Shown: positions 49,503-61,654, counted from the stretch's first letter. The stretch is DNA of 64,000 bases from Cricetomys ansorgei (GCA_026225945.1 JAMJFZ010002572.1:62001-126000); one strand, 5' to 3'. The notes: generated by a model not told the origin, from the letters alone. Numbers and translations are program-made.

Positions 49503-50142
49503 TGTGCCTGTGTGCGTATATGTGTGTGTGTGGTGTGTGGGGGGGGTGTGTGTGTGTATGTGTGTATGTATGTGTGTATGTGCATGTGTGTGGTGTGTAT
49601 GTGTGTGTGTATGTGTGTGTGTGTGTGCCTGTGTGCGTATATGTGTGTGTGTGGTGTGTGTGTGTATGTGTGTATGTGTGTATGTATGTGTGTATGTGCA
49701 TGTGTGTGGTGTGTATGTGTGTGTGTATGTGTGTGTGTGTGGTGTGTGTGTGTGCCTGTGTGCGTATATGTGTGTGTGTGGTGTGTGTGTGGGGGTGTGT
49801 GTGTGTATGTGTGTATGTATGTGTGTATGTGCATGTGTGTGGTGTGTATGTGTGTGTGTATGTGTACGTGTGTACGTGTGTGTTTGTGTATGTGTGTATG
49901 TGTGTGTATGTGTGTATGTGTGTTTGTGCGTGTGTGTATGTGTGTGTGGTGTGTGTGTTTATGCATGTGTGTGCGTGTATGTGTGTGGTGTGTGTGTATG
50001 TATGTGTGGTGTGTGTGTTTGTGCATGTGTGTGTGCATGTATGTGTGTGTGGGGTGTATGTGTGTATGTGTGTATGTATGTGTGTGTGTGTATGTATGTG
50101 TGTATGTGTGCATGTGTACGTGTGTGTTTGTGTATGTGTGTG
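49239..50142 (+). repeat. TG-rich array of 0.9 kb with a higher-order period
   Basis: TGTG is broken by TATG, GGTG and CCTG steps. Landmarks TGTGCGTATATG at 49512, 49633 and 49760 recur every 121-127 bases with similar flanks. Apparent open frames here are artefacts. Confidence 0.94.
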
Positions 50143-50262
50143 CAGGAGTACAAGGAGACCAGAGGAGCTAATGCTCTGGAGCTGTGCAGGCATCTGTGTG
50201 CTGCCCAGGTGGGTGCTAGGAACTGAACTTGGTCACTGAGCCGTCTCTCTTGCCCCTGCACA
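50143..50262 (-). mobile_element. B2/B3-type SINE, partial
   Basis: GGTGGGTGCTAGGAACTGAA and CACTGAGCCGTCTCTCTTGC; its 3' side is the TG-rich array. Confidence 0.7.
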
Positions 50263-50710
50263 GTCGGATGGACTCCTGACACTCAAATGTAGCAATGTGT
50301 TGAGTAGAGTTTCCAGAAGCAACTCTGATTTTCATAGACGAGGCCGTGGCCAGAACCTGCCTTCCTCTGCCAGCTAAGGCTCTCAGCATCGGATCACCCG
50401 TTTCTCCTGAGTCGGAGTGGCCCTCTTGGCCAGGCAAACCCCATGTATTCCTCTGACCTGGTTCCCTCCTGCTGGCCCTGACTGACACTGTGTTGGAGGG
50501 CTGCCAGTTGGCGACTGGTGCTGTCTGGGAACTGTACAAGGTGGAGCCCTCCAATGTTGCATCTCTGAAAGTAAACCAGGCTATTGAGCTCCCTGCTGCT
50601 CTGACAGAGCAATGTACTTACGCAAGGTCGTCCCAGAATCAGGCCAAACCTAAAGGGATTCCAAACAGCTGTCTACTTTCCCTCTCCTTGGTGACATTAA
50701 GATACTTTAG

Positions 50711-50890
50711 AGGGCTGGAGAGATGGCTCAGTGGTTAAGGGCCTGAGTTCAGTTCCCAGCACCCACATCAGGCAGGTCTCAAGTGTCTGTAACTCCAGCT
50801 CCTAGGGGACCTGCCATCTATCTTCAATGGTCATCTGTACTCACAGACCCATAAACCACACATAGACACACAATTTAAAATGATTTTAAA
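50711..50890 (+). mobile_element. B3 SINE
   Basis: AGGGCTGGAGAGATGGCTCA, GTTCAGTTCCCAGCACCCAC and TGTAACTCCAGCTCC. Confidence 0.9.
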
Positions 50891-50917
50891 ATCTAAAAAC
50901 AAAGATACATGGGATGG

Positions 50918-51300
50918 TTAATTGTATATCAACTTGACTGAGCTAGGGGTACCCAGACAACTTGTGCAATGGTATGTGTAGTTCCAGGAAAGATTAGCTC
51001 TTGAGTTTTTGCCCCAAGTAAAGCAGAAGAACCTCCTCTATGTGGGTGGGCATCACCCAAACCCCCAGCACCCAACCTGAGACCAAGGAAGGCGGGGGAA
51101 GGTTGAAGGTTCTGTCTCGCTGTACAGGAATATTATTTCCTGCTTTACGTTTTCCTGTTTGTTAGGCCTTCAGACTTAGGCTACGGTCTCCACCAGCCCG
51201 TAGGCTCTCCTTGGTCTCCAGCTAGGGCAGATGGTTGAAATTCTCAACCTTCTGACTCTCCGAGAGCTACATGAACATGTAGGTCCTAGTGAGTTTGCCT
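50918..51300 (+). mobile_element. Old eutherian interspersed repeat (name not assigned)
   Basis: GGTTAATTGTATATCAACTTG, GGTACCCAGACAACTTG and ATGTGGGTGGGCATCACCCA are landmarks of a widespread mammalian repeat; a related rodent form lies at 53055. Confidence 0.55.
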
Positions 51301-52609
51301 CTCTGGAGACCTGACGAGCTCTAACTCCATCTCCCACTCAGAAAATGGTCAGTGGAGCACCCATTCCCCTGCAGGATGGGAACCACTGAGGGCTGGGGGT
51401 CCCACCCGTCCTCTCCTCTGTGGTAGCCACAGCTGCACATTTCAGAGCTTGCAAACAGGACTTCTGAGGGCTAGCAATCACTGTCACCCCCTCCCTGTCC
51501 TTGGGGATTTACAGAGGAGAAACGTTGAAACACAGCCGAACGGTAATGGGGACGTGGGCACCTTTCCCTGGGTCACGGATGTTCGATCATCTTGACTCGG
51601 AATGTCAGAAACAGGATTTGTGGGGAAAGCTGAACGGGACAGACCATTCAGACCACTTAGGACTATTAAAAACCGAATCCATGGCAACCAGCGCACACGC
51701 AAAACCTCTCAGAAGCAAACCAGCAGCTCATGGCAGCAAGAATTGAAAGGAAGAACTAAAAGTATGCAGAACAGCAGCGTGGAAATCTGACTGTGGAGAC
51801 AAGGCCTGGCAAGCCATTCCCAGGGAGGCGCGGAGCTGAGCGGAGGGAACCCGACTTTCCTTCTCAGGAAAACTGTACATACTTCAGCTGCTCTGGGTAA
51901 AAACTAAGCAAACTGACATCATTTTAAACTGATTCCACACAAGCTCATTTTATTACAAAACACGCCTGGCAGCCAAGAGGACGCACCACTGTCAGACACC
52001 AGGGACAGAGAATTTTTTCTAGAGTTATTCTAGATCAGGTTACCAGCTCAGCCATGAAGACTTATTAGTGCTGAAATGCCAGCGTAGTCACCGTGACAGA
52101 GCCACAGCTCCAGTCTCAATGCTCTGACCAGTCACATGTCTCTTCGCTGACTGCTGCCCGCTGCAAGGCCTCTCTGTGGCTCGGGCAGTTTTCATTGAGT
52201 ACACACTGCACCACACCACCCCCGAAAGCGCAGGCAGACCCTCCGGCAATAAACTGGTCGAATAGCAGAGAAGGCGGTCTTGAAATGCCTTCTCTGTTTG
52301 TCTTTCCCATGGCAGTCTCTGTGTAGATTCACCAAGAGCCGGACATCCCAGCCTCTCCCATGAAGCACTGCTGACCAGTGCTGAGGAGTGAACGGAAGGA
52401 CAGAGCTGCTCCGAGTTAAGGCTGAGGGGGAGGTCTTTATTGTAGATATGAGGGAGAATACAGCCAGAGGCACCTGGAAGAGTCATGAGAGGAGACTGAG
52501 ATGGGGAAATGAGAGAGGAAGAGAAGAGAGAGGGAGCAAAGGGGAGGGGCCAAGCAAGCACCTGGCCCAAATGGCAGGATTATAGAGGTGAGAGGAGCTG
52601 GGGGAAGAG

Positions 52610-52647
52610 AAGGGAAAGGAAGGGGAGGGGAGGGGAGGGAAGGGAAG
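52610..52647 (+). repeat. (GGGGA)n purine tract
   Basis: Imperfect AGGGGAGGGG units. Confidence 0.9.
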
Positions 52648-53054
52648 CCCCTGGGCTGGAGAGGGCTGGGGTAGGGGCAGGGCATGCCATCAAGAGTGGT
52701 GCTAACAGACACCAGCGGAGAGCCTAGAGGCCAGTGTGTGCTTCGGCACGCTAACGGGCACATGGTTATCCACGTGTCCATCCAGAGTTTCTTTGAGACC
52801 TGACAAGAAGCAACTGGCCTTGAGGAAAGAGGGAGAGGCCAGCCTTGCCTCCCGCAAACCCGACAGCCAGCAGTGTGGTTCCTTGCCCCCTTTGCTAACA
52901 TCAGCAGCGAGCGCACCACAGCACACACGGCAATTCCCAAAGACAAGACCACAGCAGACCACAAGGCTGCTCCGGCTCTCATGCTCTCTCCATCTCCCCT
53001 CCGTTCACTGCCAGGGCCCACCGTCACCTGGTATCCCAGCCTAGAAATGTCTGG

Positions 53055-53330
53055 TGTGATAGGTATGGTTTCATTGTCCACTTGACAGAACGTAGACCAT
53101 CATGGGAGACAAGGGGATTACCAGAAGACCTGTCCACTGCGGGTGGCACCATTCCCTGGCTAGGATCCTGGACCGTATACACAGAGAAAGAGAACAGCAG
53201 TTCTCTTCTCCCTGGCCGTGGATGTCCTATGGCAACTGCTTCAAACTCCTACGCCCGACCTCCCTCACGCTGAATATGCTGGGCTGTGAGCTAAGATGAA
53301 ACCTTCACGTTGATTCTGTCAGGGTATCTT
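53055..53330 (+). mobile_element. Old interspersed repeat related to 50918
   Basis: GTTTCATTGTCCACTTGACA and GGGTGGCACCATTCCCTGGC. Confidence 0.5.
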
Positions 53331-53395
53331 GCCACAATAGGAGAAAAAATGAAGACAATCAGCCTGGAGCAACACTGACCCTAACTTGCTAGGTG

Positions 53396-53610
53396 CAGCA
53401 GTTCTCAACCTGTGGGTCCCGACTCCTTTCGGGGTGTGACGACCCTATCACGGGGTCACCGGAAACCATCTGCATATCAGATGTTTACATTACCATTCAT
53501 AACAGTAGCAAAACCACAGGTGTGAAGTAGCAGCTAGAAACGTTTGTGGTGGGGGGGACACCACCACAGGAGGAAAAGGGCTGCAGCATCCGGACGGTTG
53601 AGAGCCGCTG
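53396..53610 (-). mobile_element. hAT-type MITE (URR1-like), opposite orientation
   Basis: Ends CAGCAGTTCTCAACC and ACGGTTGAGAGCCGCTG are inverted repeats; GCATATCAGATGTTTACATT and AACAGTAGCAAAACCACAGG are internal. TGCTAGR on both sides may be the target duplication. Confidence 0.82.
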
Positions 53611-53789
53611 TGCTAGAGGCTGCTATCTGAAGGGGGGCAGGGAGTCTCTGGCGCTCTAGACTTGACCTTCCTGCTCAGATGCCTCCACCACTGAGCTGAT
53701 GCGGAAGTTCAGAGAGTTCAGAAAGACGGACTTAAGTGGGTGGAGCTAAGTTATGTTTTGAGTTTTAATTACTGTGCCTCAGAGACCTA

Positions 53790-54110
53790 GAAAACAAAAA
53801 CACATCGAACCTGTAAGCTCCGCTTGCCCAAGGACAGATAACTTCCTGAAATCCTGGGGTTGTTGTCCATGTAAGATAGCAAGCCGTGAGTTTTCACTTC
53901 TATAAGCAAGCTTGTGTGCTTGATCTCACGAAGGCAGGAGGTACCTCAGGATGTGTGCTTGCCCCTGATTGCACAAAGGTGGGAAAAACCATGTGGGTTT
54001 TGCCTTTATAAGCACTTGACTAATGCAACCCATGGCCATTCTCTGGGAATAAATTCAGCTCGCTTCAAATCTGGCTCAAGAACTGTGGTCGTGGTCTAAT
54101 TCTCACCCAG
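53790..54110 (+). mobile_element. Solo LTR-like sequence of an endogenous retrovirus
   Basis: GCTTGCCCAAGGACAGATAA, a TTTATAAGCACTTGAC TATA-like box near 54004, a GGGAATAAA signal at 54047 and TCAAGAACTGTGGTCGTGG follow the U3-R-U5 order of rodent ERV LTRs. No gag, pol or env sequence adjoins it. Confidence 0.6.
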
Positions 54111-54119
54111 AGGGTAATT

Positions 54120-54960
54120 AGTGAAGTGTGTTCTGTATGGGTGTCAAGCAAGAGGACTTGGAACACATGAGTGCTCTGGAGGTGGGGATCTCTGCCCAGT
54201 AGCCGCTCCGAGGCTGAGGAGCGAGATCCCTGCACCACCATTGCAGACATGGGCGAGCTCTCAGGGCCCTCCAAGTATTAGCTTCCTCTGCTGTCGTGGG
54301 GGTAATGAAGACCATCCAAGGACTGCCCCCAGGGGCAGGAGGGACATGGAGGCCGCCCTGCTGCCCAAGGCATAGAAGGAGCTCATCTTCCCAGGCCGGG
54401 GACTGAATGGGGCACAGACTCAAGAACCATGCTGTGACTCAGGAGGAGGGTGATACCGCCTACCCCCAGGCACTAGCCCTGGCCCAGGAGTTCCTGCCCC
54501 AGGTCCTCATAGCCCGGCAGCTGGGCCACTGCCATGGGCAGAAGGACAGGGGTAGACATTGCATCAGGGATGGCCACTGAAGGAACGTGCTACACACAGA
54601 GCAACTAGAGGCCTGGCAGTCTTCAGGGAGAAACAACCCCCAAAATCTGTTGGCAAGTGACTGTCCTCCGCCAAGAGATACACACCATAAAGAAGAGACC
54701 CAGAGGAAGGTCTGTGGGCTAGCCCTAGGCACTTCCCTCCTTTCTGGCCTTCAGTCTTTACAAGGACAATGACAGACATCGTGACCAGCTCAGTGCCCAG
54801 AGCCGGTGTGGACCACACACCCGCCATCACATCCTGGCTATTCACTGGCATCTAGACCCTCCTGGTTCTTTGGTCTGTGTCACTTGCACTGTAACTAGCT
54901 CCCCTTTCTTCCCCGGACAGAGAATAAATCCATCCAGGTTTTAGCTGTGCAAGCATCTGT
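54120..54960 (+). pseudogene. Possible decayed retrocopy, identity unknown
   Basis: This is a GC-rich stretch with several short open pieces in shifting frames (for example LAQEFLPQVLIARQLG near 54475), ending with AATAAA at about 54923 and no introns visible. It follows directly on an LTR-like sequence. The pattern suggests a mutated processed copy of a spliced mRNA, but I cannot name the parent, and it may simply be unique intron. Confidence 0.2.
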
Positions 54961-55029
54961 TGTTTCTGACATCTGTCCCCGTGTGTCATACAGAAAGCCA
55001 GTGCTGGGAGCTATTTTATGTTGGACACA

Positions 55030-55193
55030 TTTTTTTTTTAATGTTTTATCTATTCATCTAATGTCTGAGTGCAGTGTCTGCATGTACACCCGCATGCCAG
55101 AAGAGGGCATCGGATGCCACTACAGATGGTTGTGAGCCACCATGTGGTTGCTGGGAATTGAACTCAGCAGTTAAGAGCGCTAGCTGCTCTTCC
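55030..55193 (-). mobile_element. B3 SINE with an inverted end segment
   Basis: The minus-orientation body (TCTGCATGTACACCCGCATG, AAGAGGGCATCGGATGCCAC, CTGGGAATTGAACTCAG) is followed directly by plus-orientation B3 sequence (CTCAGCAGTTAAGAGCGCTA, GCTGCTCTTCC) from 55163. The shared CTCAG lies at the junction. Confidence 0.85.
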
Positions 55194-55394
55194 TGAAGTG
55201 TAAGACAGCGTGGCCTTTCCGGGAAACTGCCTGTCTGAGAGTTGAGGACCAGAGTGAAAACACTGGAGTAAAGAATATTCTAGACTTCAGCTGGGGACTC
55301 TGAAAGGTGACAGTCACCTTAGGTAGACAGTCACAGGTTCCAAGTTCAGAACACGCAGAGTGCTTTAATCTTCAAGGGGCCGTCGCCCTTCCAG

Positions 55395-55595
55395 AGACGT
55401 AACCCAGCAGGGAGAATGTCTGCCTCGCATGACCAAAGCCACCCTCGGGTTCCGTTCCCAGCTCCACACAAACACATATGGTGGCACGTGCCAATCCAGC
55501 ACCCAGGATGCCAGAAGTTCCGTGTCTTCCTCGGCTACAAGGCAAGCTCAAGGCCAGTGTGGGCTACGTGAAACCATGCCTCGAGTTGATAGGAA
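55395..55595 (+). mobile_element. B4 SINE (ID plus B1 composite)
   Basis: An ID-like part (GAATGTCTGCCTCGCATGAC, GGTTCCGTTCCCAGCTCC) is followed by a B1-like part (GTGGCACGTGCCAATCCAGC, GTGTGGGCTACGTGAAACC). Confidence 0.65.
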
Positions 55596-56639
55596 AACGA
55601 TCTCGAGCTGTGAACCAGCTTCACGAGACAACTAGGCAGACCACAGCCAAGGAGCACAGAAGCATTCATTAGCCAAGGAGAGAGAAAATATAAGAACTAC
55701 ACTCTGCTAAGCGTGTGAGAATTCAAGAGCCTAAATATACCAAAGGTAGAACGCATCTGGAAGGATGAGGCCTCTCGGAATACCAGCCAGTGTAGCCACC
55801 TCAGAAAATGGCTTGGTAGCGCCAGACTGAGACTTTCTGCAGTGAACAATTCCAGCACTGGGGAAGCATCTGGAATAAACGCCCACACACACCAAGGCCA
55901 TTTGAGCAATGACGTCGTCCCAGCATTAATCAGAACAACAAAAAACCTTAAAGTAAGTTACTGGCAATCTACCTAGGCATAAAAGCCATGTGACCTCTTT
56001 CCACGGACTGTGACGGGCTCCCGGGAGTGTTTTATGTACACAGTGATTCCATTTATGGTTTGGTTATTTAAGTAATTGAAACATAACGGTCTGGTCAGTC
56101 CAGCTTCACAAGCTGGAACACCGACATTTCTGAGCACGTCACAATTTACGTTTCAAGCCAAAGAAATAATTACGGTACCCTGAATCCCCTTGCCGCACAT
56201 AAGGAAACACTTAATTGCTTTCTGTGATTCTCGGACATCTAAGGAAAACGTTAAAACCTTCCTGTTCCATCATAAAATATTTAGGTGACGTTGGAAGTAA
56301 CTTGTCTACTGAACGCTTGTGCACAAAGTTGAAAACACAGAGAGTTTTAGACTATAAGCTAGCCAAGATGTCCATGAACTGCACTGCACTGTATGCTTAT
56401 AGTCTCTTTCTACCGCACAGCAACACGGGTCAAGCTACCGCCATCCGCAGATCCAACCTCCACAGGACTCAGAAGTGGTAAGAGAATCTGTTGTGCCAAA
56501 AGGAGAGGAAGCACGCTCATCGGGGGCAGGAAACTTCTGGAGGGTCAATGGCTTTGGACTCTAACTTGAACACAACACTCCTGATCTGTACAGTGACTTG
56601 TGCTCTCTGCAAGTGCCATCTTTTACCTTTATTTTCTTT

Positions 56640-56858
56640 TTTAAATTTTCTTAAATGTGTGTGGGTGTTTTGCCTGCATGCATGTCTGCATACTACGTGA
56701 ATGCCCGGTGCCTGTGGTGGTCAGAAGATGTCAGAACCCCCGTAACTGGAGCTCACCAATGGTTAGGAGCCACCATGCAGGTATTGGGAATCAAACTCCA
56801 GGCCTTTGCTAGGGCAACAAAGGGGTCTTAACTGCTAGGCGAACTCTCCAGCCCCTCC
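56640..56858 (-). mobile_element. B3 SINE
   Basis: TGTGGGTGTTTTGCCTGCAT, GTAACTGGAGCTCACCAATG and CTGCTAGGCGAACTCTCCAG. Confidence 0.85.
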
Positions 56859-57091
56859 AGTTGGCATATTTTACCTGAAAACCTAAAAGAACTGTAAGGC
56901 TTTGGACCCGGATTTTCTGAAACAATTTATTCTTTATAAGGCAGGAGGAGCGTGACTTCCTCCCCATCAGAACCTCTGATTAAAACTGATACTGATAGTT
57001 TCGAAACTCTCAAAACATTGAAAGGCAGTATTTTCTGGAGTGTGATCTGCTCTCATTCAACAATCTGTTGTGTTAGAGGTAATTAATGACT

Positions 57092-57245
57092 GGCCACGTG
57101 TGGTGGTGGTGGTGGCCTTTAGGCCCAGCACTCAGGAGGCAGAGGCAGGCAGATCTCTGAGTTCAAGACCAGCCTAGTCTACATAGTGAGTTCCAGGACA
57201 CTCAGAACTACATAGAGAGAAACTCTGTCTTAAAAAACAACAACA
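57092..57245 (+). mobile_element. B1 SINE
   Basis: CCAGCACTCAGGAGGCAGAG, GACCAGCCTAGTCTACATAG and GAGAAACTCTGTCTT, with an A-rich tail and a GTG triplet expansion near the head. Confidence 0.92.
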
Positions 57246-57984
57246 AAAAAATCCAGAAAATAATAATAATGACCATCAGAACTCTGAAATCACTTCCAGC
57301 CTATTCTAATTGTATAGCACCAGGTTGAACACTCTGGTGAAGGAAGCTCTTTAAAATATGTTTGGGAAGACCTTTGAGTAGCAACCTGCAACCTATTTGC
57401 TGATACACCCCATCCAAGGGTGTGTGGATCTGGATATGCTAAATTAAGCTGTGGTAACAAACTCTCAAAGGACACATCCACCTGGGTTGGCAGAGGTTGT
57501 TTCCACTGTGACTCACTCAGGCTGACAGAGCATCTACCATCTGGAGCCCTGCCTGTACCCAACCAGCCCAGAAGTAACTTCTAACTTCTAGTTGGCCAGA
57601 AGTAGTCACATGATCTCACCAAGCAAGAAGGCTGGGAAGTGTAAAGCCCTGGAAGGTTCTGGATAGTCAACAAACAGCACCAATGTTTACATAAGGAGTC
57701 ATGGTTCAGAGTGGTCAGGAGCAGGGGGGTGATCCAGCAGGCTCCCATCTCAGGGCTTTAATTATGCAGCACCCCATCACCTCTGTGATGTCCCCTCATC
57801 CACGCTGCATGCCCTTAAGACTCCGAGTGTATTTCTGACTGTAAGGAACCTAGAACGGTACACAGAGGTGCAATGTCCTAAGTGTTACATAACTTTATTA
57901 TTTGGGCAAAAAATATTAAAGCAATGTTTTGTCTTTGCAATGTAAACAACAAGTGGGTGCTGTGCGAGATATTGTCACAGACTC

Positions 57985-58140
57985 CGGCACACACAGCGTG
58001 GGTACAGAGTAAACAACCGTCTTTATTACCCAAGCCAGGACTCACCAGGCTGAGTGGCCAGTTCCTCAGCGTCTAGTGTGGTTGGGGCATCGTGCAGGTA
58101 CTCCCCAGGCTCTTGAGCACTGAAAGCTGGGACTTTATTC
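57985..58140 (-). other. Minus-strand 3'-end-like segment with polyadenylation signal
   Basis: Read on the minus strand, an open stretch ending ELATQPGESWLG meets TAATAA at about 58028; this overlaps an AATAAA followed by GT-rich sequence, as at a cleavage site. The 5' side is replaced by a CA-rich array. This could be the tail of a truncated retrocopy or chance; the parent is unknown. Confidence 0.25.
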
Positions 58141-58173
58141 TTTTATTCATTTGCTTCCAGAGCTGTTCAGGAA

Positions 58174-59290
58174 GCAAACACACACACACACACACATACA
58201 CACACATACACACACACACATATACATACACACACACATACACACACATACACACGCACACAGACATATATACACACAACTCACATACACACACACCACA
58301 CAGACATACACACACACATACACACACACACACAACTCACACACACACATACACACAACTCACACACACACACAACTCACACACATACACACACATACAC
58401 ACGCACACAGACATATATACACACAACTCACATACACACACACCACACACACATACACACACACATACACACACACAAACTCACACACACACATACACAC
58501 AACTCACACACACACACAACTCACACACATACACACACATACACACGCACACAGACATATATACACACAACTCACATACACACACACCACACACACATAC
58601 ACACACACATACACACACACACACAACTCACACACACACATACACACAACTCACACACATACACACAACTCACACACACATACACACACAACTCACACAC
58701 ACACACACATACACACACAACTCACACACACATACACAACTCACACACACACACATACACACACAACTCACACACACACATACACACACAACTCACACAC
58801 ACATACACACAACTCACACACACATACACACACAACTCACACACACACATACACACACAACTCACACACACATACACACAACTCACACACATACACACAA
58901 CTCACACACACACAACTCACACACATACACAGACACATACACACACACACATACACACACATACACACGCACACATATATACACACAACTCACATACACA
59001 CACCACACACATACACACACACAACTCACACACACATACACACAACTCACACACACACAACTCACACACACACACATACATACACACACAACTCACACAC
59101 ACATACACACAACTCACACACACATACACACAACTCACACACACACAACTCACACACACACACATACATACACACACAACTCACACACACACATACACAC
59201 ACAACTCACACACACACATACACACATACATACACACATACACACACACACAACTCACACACACACACACACACACAACTCACACATACC
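58174..59290 (+). repeat. CA-rich array of 1.1 kb with higher-order period near 145 bp
   Basis: CACACA is broken by AACTCACACA and ATACACA. The segment GCACACAGACATATATACAC occurs at 58256, 58403 and 58547 (147 and 144 apart), with a diverged copy near 58969. It creates spurious frames of about 400 codons. Confidence 0.94.
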
Positions 59291-59596
59291 ATATTTTCCA
59301 AAATGAAAACTTAGCACAAGTTTGTTCAGCGTCATTTGGACAAATGATAGGATTCCAAACGCTCCAGGAAAACAGAAGGGGAGCCACGAGCCACCATCCT
59401 GTCACACCCTGCTTGTCCCTGGTCACACACCAACCTCAGCCAGCTTCCTGCAGACGGGTTATCCACAGGGCCCCGATTCACTTCACCTCCTGACAACCCT
59501 ATCAGAGGTCCCAAAAGGCTTCCTGCAAAAAGTACAGTCATTCATTTGAGTACCATCCCAAATGAAACTGCTTACAACAGAGAAGCAGGAAGATGG

Positions 59597-59625
59597 AGGG
59601 AGGGAGGGAGGGAGGGAGGGACGGA
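59597..59625 (+). repeat. (GGGA)n microsatellite
   Basis: Six GGGA units. Confidence 0.92.
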
Positions 59626-59834
59626 GGAAGTTAGAGGTTGGCAATCCCTCTCTTTAGTGTTTTCTGGCTGTAGAAATGCAACTCCACACCCTTAGTAAGA
59701 TATCCTAAGGCCTCGGTGCTGCTGCTGGCTCCCAACACACTTCCCTCCTTCCCAGGAGCCTATGGAGATACCCACAAGCACACACATCAGGCCAAATTGG
59801 CACCAGCTCTAAGCCCAGCTCCTGAACGGTTAGA

Positions 59835-59985
59835 CATAAGAACCTGGGGAAGTCAGTAGCATCTTGAGCCTGCTTCCTCACCTAAGAAACAGAAAAGATG
59901 CCTATAACTTGCAGACAGTTGTAACGGTTAAATAGAGAGAAAATACAGCACCCAGCACAGGGCTTCCAGTCACTAAATGCAATGA
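59835..59985 (+). mobile_element. MIR SINE
   Basis: GAGCCTGCTTCCTCACCTAA and GCACCCAGCACAGGGCTTCC match the MIR core and 3' part. Confidence 0.65.
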
Positions 59986-60507
59986 GTTGACTTGCGTAAA
60001 TTATAGTATTGAATTCCCATAAAGTCCTGTGCTAAAAAAGAATTACTTTTCAGGAAACACAATGCTGTTCTATCCCCTGGTAGAAAAATGAACCCACAGA
60101 AAAACCCTGTGAGAGCAGGACTTCCCTATCACGTAAGCACGAGTGGGGGACACAGCTGGGAAGTCAATTCCATTTACCCAGGAGTCTTAGGAAACGCAGA
60201 CCTGCACCTGCCTCTCGGAGAAAATTCAGCGACAGAACCAGAGCTGGGTCGGCCTGGGTCCTACCTACAGAAGATTAGACCAACCTGAAGACAGAAGGCA
60301 GACACACTCTTTCCCTCCTGCCCAGCTCAGCCTTGGATTGGGATCCATGTTTTAGTCCGGTCTTTATGACGACCTGTTAGCTTCTCCCAGTCTGGGCCCC
60401 AAGTCAGCAATCGATTTCCAATTCCCACTTAGTGATTCGTCTACAGTGCCCTCTGATGATGTGAGGTTCCTAACATCAGTCCTCCTGGGTGCTTTATGTT
60501 TGCCCAG

Positions 60508-60871
60508 CGTCTTAGTGACACACCACGACCAAAGCGGCTCTTACAAAAGGAAGTGTGTAACTGGGAGCTTGCTTACAGCTTCAGAGGTTTAGTCCATCTT
60601 CATCATGGTGGGGAGCATGGTGGCATATGGGGCAGACATGGTGCTGGAGAGGGAGCTGAGAGCTCTACATCCTGATCTGCAGGCTGCAGGAAGAGAGAGA
60701 CTGGGCCTGGTATGGACTTTTAAAACCTCAAAGCCCACCCCCAGTGACGTACTTCCTCCAATGAGGCCACACCTCCTAATCCTTCTAATCCTTTCAATGA
60801 GCTCCACTCTCTGGTGACTAAGTTTTCAAATATATGGGCCCGTGGGGGCCGTTCTCATTCCAACCACCACA
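60508..60871 (+). mobile_element. Rodent interspersed repeat, 'type X'
   Basis: Carries CACCACGACCAAAG, CTTACAGCTTCAGAGGTTTA, GACATGGTGCTGGAGAGG, CTTCCTCCAATGAGGCCACA and a CAAACCACCACA-like end, in the family's usual order. Confidence 0.8.
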
Positions 60872-61654
60872 GCGAGAGAGTCCACACAGTAACATATGAG
60901 CAGAGGCAGGTACAGCTTTATAGCTCAAGGGCTGGGAGACAGAATGGCTGACCTGACCCACAGGTCACAGATGGCGTGGCAAGGAAGGGCAACTGCAGCC
61001 AAGAAGACCATCCTAGCCACTTACCCCTGACAGTGACACCTCATAAGGCCACATTCCTGCTCCAGGGACACTTGGTTATTGATAACCTTGTCGTAGAAAA
61101 CTGTGTTTGCTTTTATGCTGTTAAATCCACAGAGCACTGCTTAGAGCATCGTGGCAAAGGTTTTCCTCAACTAAACGTCACTGGGGCCGCTCTGAGCCCC
61201 TTCTTGGCTAGGCCCCAACACTGGCTAGCACCCACACAGCCCAGTGCTAGCAAGAACCCTGCTAGGTTAATCTGGAGGAAATTTCTCCCACCTTGATGTT
61301 CAGCCACTGCTGACCAAACTCCTCTCCACATCACATCCAATCACCCTGTCCTACCTTCAGCAAGAATCCTGAGAGCTGAGCAAGGGCTATGACATCGGCT
61401 CCTAGCAACCCCCAATCCACTGGCCTGCTGCTGGGCCGGGACCCACACCCATTCTTGTACACTCACTCCACGTCTCTCCCTTACCCAACATTCACCCTGT
61501 TACCACTGAGTAAAATCTCCCTTACTATCGTAGCAAGCCTCAGAACAGAAATCGTAAACAACGGTAGTGGGTTGAACAGTGGACCGCCAAACGTTGTGTG
61601 AACAACCTAATGCTTAGAACCTTTACACAGCAGAGCAACGACCATCACTTTATG

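Noticed and set aside
49219..50239. Long histidine/threonine or cysteine/valine frames
   Set aside because: Dinucleotide array read in different frames.
52437..53081. 214-codon minus-strand frame
   Set aside because: Crosses a GGGGA purine tract (read as proline/serine) and part of an old repeat; no family resemblance.
53790..54110. Full endogenous provirus
   Set aside because: Only an LTR-like stretch is present; no internal coding sequence follows.
58092..59314. Frames of about 400 codons, His/Thr-rich
   Set aside because: Dinucleotide array; no conserved domain or codon bias.
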